The notes under the pieces: model-generated
Database searches by the model: none
What the model was told of the DNA's origin: nothing
The model's input: only the letters and a program-made list of their open reading frames with translations
Part shown: one piece after another, positions 57,900-64,000 of the stretch
Layout: each line of letters begins with the position of its first letter
How positions within the stretch are numbered: position 1 is the first letter of the stretch
Source: Salinibacterium xinjiangense
GTDB taxonomy: Bacteria; Actinomycetota; Actinomycetes; Actinomycetales; Microbacteriaceae
NCBI RefSeq assembly: GCF_014645015.1
Contig: NZ_BMLC01000001.1
Location: 1,372,299-1,436,298 of the forward strand
Length of the DNA stretch: 64,000 nucleotides
Direction: 5' to 3'
Made by a program: the position numbers and the translations under genes

Positions 57900-58456
57900 A
57901 TGCTGAACATGATGAACGCGTCGAAAGCGGAGATCGCGGCGGCGGATGTGGCATACCGAAATGGCGTTGTCGACGGGCAAGCTCGACTCCGCGCTCATCT
58001 TCGCGACACTGGGGGCCCGAAGTCGATGGAAGGCTCGCAAGCCTGGGCGCTTTAGGTACATGGTTCTTACAGCACATCGAAGCTGAGCCCGACAGCGCAG
58101 TGCAGGAGTGGATCCCAGCGTGGTGGGATCCTAATCGGCCGTTCGCCGATTCGGGGAGCGAACGGGCAGGCCCGTTCACGGGCCAACAACTCCGCTTGAT
58201 CGACGAGGTACATGCGTATGTCGCCGAAGTATTGCTCAACGAAATACCTGGCGCAGAATGGACGATCTATAAAGGGGGCAAAAGGGAGGTGAGGAATGGG
58301 GAGACCGTTCTCAAGCTGAAGGGTCGCCTGCAGGCCTACCCGCAGACGATTGTCTATAGCGCGGCGATCGACGTGGTTCTCCTCGGGAAAGCGGTCACCG
58401 ATCGTTGGTTGTTCGACTACGTTTCAGACAAGATAGCCAAGGCCAAAGTCGCATGA
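57900..58456 (+). pseudogene. Putative immunity gene, copy 1, frameshifted
   Basis: A first frame starts at ATG 57900 (MLNMMNASKAEIAAADVAYRNG...) and stops at TAG 58053. A second frame, offset by -1, continues from about 58040 as SLGALGTWFLQHIEAEPDS through WIPAWWDPNRPFADSG and GPFTGQQLRLIDEVHAYVAEVL to the stop at 58456. The two halves align end to end with the intact paralogue at 63200-63742 (MNASREK..., ESLDAVNEWFLTFI, WWNPARP, GPFTSSQLVLIDEVQAYLGEVL, IYKG). A single-base deletion explains the break. Position right behind the toxin gene suggests an immunity role; the family is not recognised. Confidence 0.7.
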
Positions 58457-58492
58457 TGCGGCAGGGGTGCGGCTGATCGCATCCGCAATCTC

Positions 58493-58636
58493 ATGGATGC
58501 GTCCAGAGATGAGATCGCGAAAGCGAACATGGCATATTGAGCCGGAATTGTGGCGGGTCAGGCACGAATTCGTCAGCATCTGCAGGTGACGGTTGGCCCG
58601 GAGGCTGATGGGACCAGCGAGAACCTCGCCTATCCC
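58493..58636 (+). pseudogene. Remnant of a third copy of the putative immunity gene
   Basis: From ATG 58493 the translation reads MDASRDEIAKANMAY, a stop (TGA), then AGIVAGQARIRQHLQ and on to SENLAY. This aligns with the N-terminus of copy 1 (MNASKAEIAAADVAYRNGVVDGQARLRAHLR). Only about 48 codons remain. A minus-strand open stretch across 58620-58757 (MRLRTERADAVSDGN...) is of unknown origin. Confidence 0.6.
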
Positions 58637-58813
58637 AAAAGAGGCCCATTTCTTGTGCGACCTCGAGCACTGGAGCTAACCGTCCGGCCCGCATCATCTC
58701 GACCCGGGTGAGGTTCCCATCTGACACAGCGTCGGCACGCTCGGTTCTCAGGCGCATTGAAACCAGATTTGTCGTACTGGCCGTCCGGCTACCGGGCGCC
58801 CTCCTCTGGCGAG

Positions 58814-59347
58814 CTACTGCCTTAGAGCGGACTGAAGTCTCCGAATGGTCGAGCCGAGGATGCCCGACGCGAGAAGTCCTGGACCGAGTGGGCCCGCGGA
58901 GTCCGCACCAAGTGGTGGCAACTGCCGAAGCGCCGCCCTGACGTGGGCATTCATGTGCTCGAGTTGCCAGGAGATCTCATCGGAGACTGCCGCGGCCTGA
59001 TCCGTGGCGGCAAGCCCAGCGGCTTTCGCGGCGTAAGCGGCTGCGCCGAGGGCGTGCGCGCCCATGTGGGCGACGCCGGCAGATTGTGCAGCAGCCCGAG
59101 CGGCGGCCACTGCCGAGGGCGAGTTCACGGCTTGCGCGGCCCGACCAGCGACGAAGCGCCTACGAATTTCGCCGGCGGTGTCGAGTTCACCCTTGGCAAA
59201 TGCCCGAGTACGAGCGATGGCATCACGTGGTCGGCCGTCTGTTGGAGCCTCCGTCTCAAAGAAGACCAAGACTCGCTCGGCACAGTCCGCGGCCCACGCT
59301 GCGACGAGGCGTCGGTCAGCTTCGCTGAGTGACTGCGGGGACGGCAT
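58814..59347 (-). CDS. Imm5-like putative immunity protein
   Basis: The 177-residue, Ala-rich, all-helical protein begins LSEADRRLVAAWAADCAERVLVFFETEAPTDGRPRDAI, followed by ARTRAFAKGEL and an Ala-rich helix with AHMGAHALGAAAYAAKAAG. This pattern matches the Imm5 family of putative immunity proteins found beside polymorphic toxins; some relatives are mislabelled as exonuclease-like in databases. It lies on the opposite strand to the toxin fragment, downstream of the small membrane protein gene with which it is probably co-transcribed (3-bp gap). Confidence 0.75.
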   Translation of the reverse strand: MPSPQSLSEADRRLVAAWAADCAERVLVFFETEAPTDGRPRDAIARTRAFAKGELDTAGEIRRRFVAGRAAQAVNSPSAVAAARAAAQSAGVAHMGAHALGAAAYAAKAAGLAATDQAAAVSDEISWQLEHMNAHVRAALRQLPPLGADSAGPLGPGLLASGILGSTIRRLQSALRQ

Positions 59348-59350
59348 GTC

Positions 59351-59572
59351 TCACTGGCTCGTGCGCCCGCGCCGTCGTAGGCCGAGCACAATCAGGATGA
59401 TGCCGACGATCGCGAGGATGAGTCCGATAGAAAGCCACATCCGGTTGCCCGTCATGAAACTTCCCGGGATCAGATTCAGGCCCTGCCCGGCCCAGACTCC
59501 ACCAAGGATTAGAGCGATCACGCCGACGGTGATCAGGGCGATGCGTCCGCTACGGCTAGTCACGTCCACCAA
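59351..59572 (-). CDS. Small membrane protein, two transmembrane segments
   Basis: The 73-residue protein has two hydrophobic helices (IALITVGVIALILGGVWAGQGL and WLSIGLILAIVGIILIVLGL) joined by a short loop (NLIPGSFMTGNR), and ends in a basic tail (RRRGRTSQ). This pattern is common among small actinobacterial membrane proteins with no assigned role. Three bases separate its stop from the start of the Imm5-like gene, so the two form a unit. Confidence 0.75.
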   Translation of the reverse strand: MVDVTSRSGRIALITVGVIALILGGVWAGQGLNLIPGSFMTGNRMWLSIGLILAIVGIILIVLGLRRRGRTSQ

Positions 59573-59842
59573 CCTACCCTTACCGACTCACCCGTCGCCC
59601 GCCCACCGTTCCTCATGCGGGACACCGGTGATCGTCGACGTCGGCATGGAAGAGCTGTGCAGACAAGTGCGCAGATTTGTGCAGTCGAGTGTGGAAGATG
59701 ACAGTGAGGCCAGAGCCCGGACCCCGCTTATGGGGGCTTCACTGCCTTCTTTTGGGTTATCGGCCGCAGGCATCGATCAGGGCGCATCCTCGACGATTGT
59801 CGGCGTCAGAAAATAATGATCATCTGGGTACGAATGCCGTGA
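59573..59842. other. Intergenic region of the island
   Basis: No gene is well supported. A short plus-strand open stretch ending at 59816 (MEELCRQVRRFVQSSVEDD... STIVGVRK) has some protein-like character but no clear ribosome-binding site or match. Local base composition is lower in GC toward the right end. Confidence 0.4.
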
Positions 59843-61072
59843 CTAGAAATCCGTCTTTCCCATCCCCGCAATCAGTTGATTGATGCGCTCCCTGCTTGGT
59901 AAAGCTTCCTTAACCTTGACGCGCTCGATTTCTTCGTTGACGCGTGCGGTGTCTAGGCCGCCCATCAATAGGTAGCTGCGGTACCAGTCGAGAGCGCCGA
60001 AGTCGTAGGTCTCGTCCGCCAGCTCGGCCAAGATCTCATCGGAGGCGTCCGTCGGCCAGACACCCCACCCCCCGATCACGTCAAAGACTTTGCGTGGTCG
60101 GGGAAGTGGCCAGCCTCCGCCGAGGGCACCGATGAGGTCGAGTCGGAGGTCGTCGTCGAGTTCGCGGAATGGAAGCTGGTCGGCGATGGCGAGGATGGCG
60201 TCTTTCCATCCTCGATCGTCGGAGGTCGTTCGCGTGAAAACGTAGAAGATGCAGTTAGCCCGGTCGACAAGCGGGATCGACGAGTCGAGAAGAGGAGCGA
60301 TGAGTCGGTCCGTGACTTCTCGCCCCTTATTGACCGCGGTGATTGTGTCAGCCCAGTCGGGCTCAGTTTTCTCCGGAGGTGCAGGCAGAGGCGGGCCGTA
60401 CTGGATCAGCTTCAGCCCGCTGCCGATCCCGTCGTACTTCTCCGGGTCCGTCGTGTACAGCGGAGATGAGTAGTGGATGGCGGTCGCCGCGCACAGAACA
60501 TCCGTGCGAGTCAGTCTGCCAGTCCCCAACTCGGGAGCGTCGTGACAGATCAGGCTCGCCAACTCGATTATTGCGGCGTCCAGGGGTACCGGGATGCTGT
60601 GTTTCCAGGGTCTAAAACTCATCGACTTTATGGGGCGCCGATCAGACCCCAGCTTCGCGATGAAGTACACGGCTAGGTCTGCGGCCATGGCCGCACTGAC
60701 GAAGATGAGATCCTTCTTTCCGAAGTCCTCGGCAAACATTCCACGCAAACAAACGGAGAGATCGATCGTCACGGGACGGCCCATCGGGCGGACGTCACTC
60801 TCCCCATAACGAGGCCACCGCAGTTCAACGACCGACGGTTCAACAATTTCCAGAAAACCGTCCGAGCGATAGACCGACTCTGGGGTGGAGACCATTTCGT
60901 CATGCAGGGTAGCGCTGAAGGGACGCACCAAGTAGGTCCGTTGCGATGCAATTTGCAACTTTACTTGACGCTCACCATCACCGTCTTCCTCGGCAACCTC
61001 CGCCTCAGCAAACTGCGCAGGGATCCCCAGGCGCAATCCAGCATGACGAAGCGTCTTCACTGAATCCGTCAT
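59843..61072 (-). CDS. Hypothetical protein with PIN-like segment
   Basis: The 409-residue protein has no recognised full-length family. Residues ~170-235 read PVPLDAAIIELASLICHDAPELG, LTRTDVLCAATAIHYSSPLYTTDPEKYDGIGSGLKLIQYG, which follows the C-terminal half of VapC-type PIN nucleases: hydrophobic helix, Asp in LxxxDxLxAATA, and T-x-D/N in the strand-loop. The preceding DLSVCLRGMFAEDFGKKDLIFVSAAMAADLAVYF may supply the first acidic strand, but the full four-acid set is not certain. N- and C-terminal regions are longer than in toxins. GC content is lower than the core genes, consistent with the island. Confidence 0.6.
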   Translation of the reverse strand: MTDSVKTLRHAGLRLGIPAQFAEAEVAEEDGDGERQVKLQIASQRTYLVRPFSATLHDEMVSTPESVYRSDGFLEIVEPSVVELRWPRYGESDVRPMGRPVTIDLSVCLRGMFAEDFGKKDLIFVSAAMAADLAVYFIAKLGSDRRPIKSMSFRPWKHSIPVPLDAAIIELASLICHDAPELGTGRLTRTDVLCAATAIHYSSPLYTTDPEKYDGIGSGLKLIQYGPPLPAPPEKTEPDWADTITAVNKGREVTDRLIAPLLDSSIPLVDRANCIFYVFTRTTSDDRGWKDAILAIADQLPFRELDDDLRLDLIGALGGGWPLPRPRKVFDVIGGWGVWPTDASDEILAELADETYDFGALDWYRSYLLMGGLDTARVNEEIERVKVKEALPSRERINQLIAGMGKTDF

Positions 61073-61187
61073 TACCCCGTCCTTTCATGGTGCAGACCTG
61101 CCTCGGCAGATCGTTAGATTCACGTAATCATCCACTATCCGAGGCGGACCCGCGAGAAAGCTACCCCAACTCCTGCTTGCTCGCTTC

Positions 61188-61385
61188 ATGGCAGCGATCA
61201 TTGCTGTGTGTTTGTGCGCGGCGGGCTTGGCTGTGACGGCGCCAGGGGTGGAAGCTGCCCGAATTTCTCCGGCAGTAGGTGCTCCTGGCGGGCAGGCCGA
61301 ATGCTCGCCCGCTGATTCAAACTGGACCAATGAGGCTCAGGGATACTGCGTAAATGGTTCTTCGATCAACTCGAGGTGTCTGTGA
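61188..61385 (+). CDS. Short secreted-peptide-like reading, possibly cut by the IS
   Basis: The 65-residue reading begins MAAIIAVCLCAAGLAVTAPGVEA, a signal-peptide-like stretch with a possible AXA cleavage site, then a short Cys-containing tail. An in-frame stop lies at 61383-61385, right at the left end of the IS21-type element, so the original gene may have been longer and truncated by insertion. No ribosome-binding site is clear. Confidence 0.35.
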   Translation: MAAIIAVCLCAAGLAVTAPGVEAARISPAVGAPGGQAECSPADSNWTNEAQGYCVNGSSINSRCL

Positions 61386-62070
61386 CAGGTTGAAATGGTC
61401 CCGTTCTGGCGGTTTGTTTTGGCCCCACTTGCGACTTGCCGGGGTGGTTGTGGCGGTTTGATTTGGCCCCACCTGAGGGTGGTGCTCGTCTGAGTTGTTA
61501 TCGGCGAGAAGGGGCCGGAAATGATGTCAAAAGTGGATTTGTTTGCAAGCATCCGACACGATGCCCGGGTTGAAGGGCTATCTGTTCGAGAGCTTGCCCG
61601 ACGACATAACGTTCCCCGTCGTACCGTGCGAGCCGCGCTGGAATCAGCCGTGCCACCGCCACGGAAGGTCCCTGTTCGATCGGCAATCCGGTTGGATCCG
61701 TTCAAGCCCTATATAAAGGGAATGCTTCTAGAAGATTTAGAAGCTCCGCGTAAACAACGCCACACCGCCCGTCGGATCCTCGCCCGTCTCGTGGACGAGC
61801 ATGCGGCGACTGAGCTGTCGTATTCCACGGTCCGCGATTACGTTCGAGTGCGCCGAGCTGAGGTCGAAATCGCAGCAGGCCGACGGGTAGAAGCATTCAT
61901 CCCTCAAGAACACGCCCCCGGATGGGAGGCGGAGGTCGACTTCGGGGAAGTCTGGGTTGTTCTTGCCGGGGTGAAAACCAAATGTCACCTGTTCGCCTTC
62001 CGCCTGTGTTTCTCGGGCAAAGCGGTGCACCGGATTTATCCGACCCAAGCCTAGGAAGCCTTCCGCTTAC
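61376..62070 (+). mobile_element. IS21-type element, left part only
   Basis: The left end begins near TGTCTGTGACAGGTTG and is followed by two direct copies of a GGCGGTTTG(T/A)TTTGGCCCCAC motif (near 61407 and 61454), typical multiple terminal repeats of IS21 elements. An istA gene follows but its coding match ends soon after 62063; istB and the right end are not present in the window, so the element is truncated. Confidence 0.75.
61521..62054 (+). pseudogene. istA: Truncated istA transposase of IS21 family
   Basis: The 177-residue reading has the IstA N-terminus: KVDLFASIRHDARVEGLSVRELARRHNVPRRTVRAAL (helix-turn-helix), KPYIKGMLLEDLEAPRKQRHTARRI, then the start of the DDE core with EVDFGEVWVVLAG (first Asp) and SGKAVHRIYPTQA. 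It ends at TAG 62052, where an IstA would read Gln-Glu-Ala-Phe; the codons after the stop do read Glu-Ala-Phe, then the match is lost. Both a nonsense change and a 3' truncation are therefore present. Confidence 0.8.
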
Positions 62071-62252
62071 GGGCGGTCGAATCGGTCGAAAAATACCCTT
62101 GTGGCGGCTTTCGCGAGGGCACGAAATCGCGTCCGTTGATCGTCCCCTTGTGACATGGCTTGATCATCGGAATGACTGCTGCCAGTCCCTCGGTTCGGCT
62201 GTCCCGTTGCTGAGCTGCGTGGCTCGGCAACGGGTGCCAGCGAGTGTGTGCT

Positions 62253-62834
62253 TCAGCGGTCGACTGATTGTCTTTGGACGGTGCGGTACACGGTGGAGCG
62301 GGCGACGTTGAACAGCTCGGCAAGTTCGGCGGTGGAATGCGTCCCTGCCCGATGAACTTCCATCAGGTGACGTTGCTGGGCCGTCGACAGTTTCGGTTGC
62401 TTGCCGCGTAGGTGACCTTTCGCTTTAGCCACTTGCATTCCCTCGCGCGTTCTGGCGCGAATGAGGTCGGATTCGAACTCTGCCACCATCGCGAGAACGT
62501 TGAACAACAGTCGCCCGACCGGGTCGGTCGGATCGTGGACGGATCCGCCGATGCTGAGTTTGACGCCCTTGACGGTGAGCTCGTCCATGATGTCTTTCGC
62601 ATCCCGCAGAGAGCGAGCCAGTCGGTCGAGTTTGGTAACCACGAGGGTGTCGCCGTTCCGGCAGGCGGCTAAGGCTTCTCGGAGTCCTGGACGGGCTCGG
62701 TTGGTACCGGTGAGTCCGTGGTCGGTGTAGATCAGGTTCGATCGAACGCCGAGGTTTTCCAAGGCGTTTCATTGGGCGGTGAGATCTTGCTTGTTGGTGG
62801 ATACGCGTGCGTATCCGATCAGGAATTCATTCAT
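62253..62834 (-). pseudogene. Serine recombinase (resolvase/invertase) with internal stop
   Basis: The reading begins MNEFLIGYARVSTNKQDLTAQ (the catalytic Ser lies in YARVST), meets TGA at codon 22 (62769-62771), and continues in the same frame as NALENLGVRSNLIYTDHGLTG, LVVTKLDRLARSLRDAKDIMDEL, FNVLAMVAEFESDLIRARTREGMQVA and a C-terminal helix-turn-helix (TAELAELFNVARSTVYRTV). Apart from the stop the frame is intact over 194 codons, as in Tn3/Hin-type resolvases. A CGA-to-TGA change is the simplest cause. A restart at an internal codon would lack the catalytic serine. Confidence 0.85.
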
Positions 62835-63199
62835 AGCGGAACGCTGCCTGTCGGCTGATCCAGAGGTCAAGGATGAGACGGTAAGCGGCCCCATCCCGGG
62901 CACCCGTCTGGAGCTGCGAACCCAGCCAATTAGCCTCCCACCAAAGACCCGATTCGGCGCCCGGTGTGCGTCCGGCTTGCAAGCCGCCGGTGCAGGGTGT
63001 TGCGGCTGGTCTCTTTGACGGTTTCTCCGGACGTGGGGATGTTGAGGGCTCAGTGTGAACCGCTGGTTGTGCTGGATGCCCCATGAAGACCGCATTTTTC
63101 TCGACTCCGATGTGGCCAGGCTCCCGCCTCATGACGTCGCTTAGCTTAAGCGGCTTAAGCGTCTCGGTATCCCTTTCAGCCTGTGGGTAGCCTGAGTCC
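62835..63199. other. 365 bases upstream of the resolvase, no supported gene
   Basis: The region lies between the divergent resolvase start and the intact immunity-like gene. It holds a CTTAAGCG direct duplication around a small dyad (63143-63160) and could contain the resolvase's res site, but no three-subsite structure could be recognised by eye. Overlapping open frames on both strands lack family features. Confidence 0.4.
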
Positions 63200-63742
63200 A
63201 TGTGGGACACCATGAATGCCAGTCGCGAAAAGCGTGGGGAGCTGCATGAGGCGTATGTGCGGGAGTTGGAGCCGGCGCTGGCGCGTCTTCGGCTTCGGTT
63301 GAGCGGGCCCGGTGATCCGCAACTCGATGGCAGTGTCGAAAGTCTGGACGCAGTCAATGAATGGTTTCTGACATTCATCAAGGAACGGCAAGAGACGGAA
63401 ACGGTGGATCTGCCGTCCTGGTGGAACCCGGCAAGACCCACAGCCGAGAGCGGAGTTCCGGGCAGTGGTCCGTTCACGTCGAGTCAGCTTGTACTGATCG
63501 ATGAGGTGCAGGCGTATCTCGGTGAAGTGTTGACGAAGGCCCGTCCCGATGCGACATGGGTGATTTACAAAGGCCACAAGCTCGATTCATGGAACGGTCA
63601 GACGATGCTGCAGACAGGGAAAGGGATGCCGTTTGCCGTGCGAGGCATTGTGTACAACGAAGCCTTGGGCGCTTTCCTCTATCGGCGTGAGGTTCCGGTC
63701 AAGCAACTCTCCGAACTCGTCCGGACGGCTTTAGCTGGCTGA
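63200..63742 (+). CDS. Putative immunity protein, intact copy of the island family
   Basis: The 180-residue protein begins MWDTMNASREKRGELHEAYVRE and continues with an Arg/Leu-rich helix, ESLDAVNEWFLTFIKERQE, LPSWWNPARPTAESGVPGSGPFTSSQLVLIDEVQAYLGEVL, an IYKG motif and a C-terminal beta-rich stretch. It is the uninterrupted paralogue of the broken gene at 57900-58456 and the remnant at 58493-58636. No family name is known to me. It is not next to a toxin gene in this window; the partner, if any, may lie beyond the right edge or have been lost. Confidence 0.75.
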   Translation: MWDTMNASREKRGELHEAYVRELEPALARLRLRLSGPGDPQLDGSVESLDAVNEWFLTFIKERQETETVDLPSWWNPARPTAESGVPGSGPFTSSQLVLIDEVQAYLGEVLTKARPDATWVIYKGHKLDSWNGQTMLQTGKGMPFAVRGIVYNEALGAFLYRREVPVKQLSELVRTALAG

Positions 63743-64000
63743 GGGAACTTAGCTGCGCGAGCAAGTAGCGGCTGTGCTCCGAAACCGCGATGGCTCAGGC
63801 ATACCTCCGGTCTCGGGCTCTACGCCCCTGATACATGCCGGGTTGGCTCAACCAAGATCCCTCGGCCGGGAACAAGCTCTCAGGAATTACTGCCCGGTCA
63901 AGGTTCCTTGCGTTCTTGCGGTGATTGCACCAATTGTTGGATGGGTGTTGTCATGGCGAAGTATTCGATCTTCATTCGACCGGATCTGACTCAGGTATTT
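63743..64000. other. Right-edge region with a possible gene start at 63953
   Basis: Nothing certain is present in these bases. An ATG at 63953 opens MAKYSIFIRPDLTQVF and runs off the window, so it could be the start of another gene, but too little is visible to judge. Confidence 0.3.

Noticed and set aside
58620..58757. Minus-strand open stretch starting MRLRTERADAVSDGN
   Set aside because: Codon use is plausible but the sequence is short, ends inside the third immunity remnant and matches no family known to me; recorded only as unexplained sequence.
62827..63477. Minus-strand open frame over the region upstream of the resolvase and into the immunity gene
   Set aside because: It is antisense to the intact paralogue at 63200-63742, which is supported by two homologous copies in the window.

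Overview
The window is high-GC DNA from an actinobacterium, most likely a member of the Microbacteriaceae. This is inferred from gene content: purS/purQ/purL as separate genes, a dnaK-grpE-dnaJ-hspR heat-shock operon with HspR-type (HAIR) operators, a crtE-B-I-Ye-Yf-Eb C50-carotenoid operon, a DUF222/HNH endonuclease of the 13E12 type, many GTG starts, 4-bp ATGA/GTGA gene overlaps and TAGAAT-type -10 boxes. No species can be named from the sequence alone.

Layout. 1-2.6 kb: minus-strand cassette acyl-CoA dehydrogenase-like / PIG-L deacetylase / methyltransferase / family 2 glycosyltransferase (cut by the window edge). 2.7-10 kb: purS, purQ, a DUF3817 membrane protein, a frameshifted gene at a 6-bp repeat, a CPBP-like membrane protein, an MscS channel and purL. 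10-19.7 kb: housekeeping and hypothetical genes, including a DUF559-type nuclease gene bracketed by two related palindromes, an SDR, chorismate mutase, a GNAT, a large LuxR regulator, purA and a SpoU-type RNA methyltransferase. 20-28.3 kb: a plus-strand peptide-uptake operon (M20 peptidase, FadR-type regulator, DppB/C/D/F, alpha/beta hydrolase, lipoprotein) ending at a strong intrinsic terminator. 28.3-39 kb: DUF2256-DUF3253 protein, HNH endonuclease, orphan DNA methyltransferase, HAD phosphatase, pyrE with a septum-formation-like protein, xthA, GntR, alcohol dehydrogenase, nitroreductase and aldo/keto reductase. 39.3-47.4 kb: one minus-strand heat-shock unit dnaK-grpE-dnaJ-hspR-(RNA methyltransferase)-(membrane protein)-clpB, with two HAIR operators upstream. 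47.5-50.4 kb: MFS transporter, PEP mutase/isocitrate lyase-family enzyme and MarR-like protein. 50.5-56.8 kb: carotenoid operon with divergent idi, then dcd. 57.0-64 kb: tRNA-Gly(CCC) followed by an accessory island. It holds a 5'-truncated polymorphic-toxin gene fused directly to the tRNA 3' end, three paralogous putative immunity genes (one frameshifted, one a remnant, one intact), an Imm5-like gene, a protein with a PIN-like segment, a truncated IS21-type element and a serine resolvase with an internal stop.

The most unusual signals are two families of dispersed intergenic palindromes. Family A has three copies with conserved arms and unrelated loops. Family B has two copies that bracket the DUF559 nuclease gene. 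Next are the toxin/poly-immunity island at tRNA-Gly, the matching TAGAAT leaders of purS, purL and purA, and minisatellites concentrated between convergent gene ends. All functional assignments come from reading translated sequence; no database search was run.
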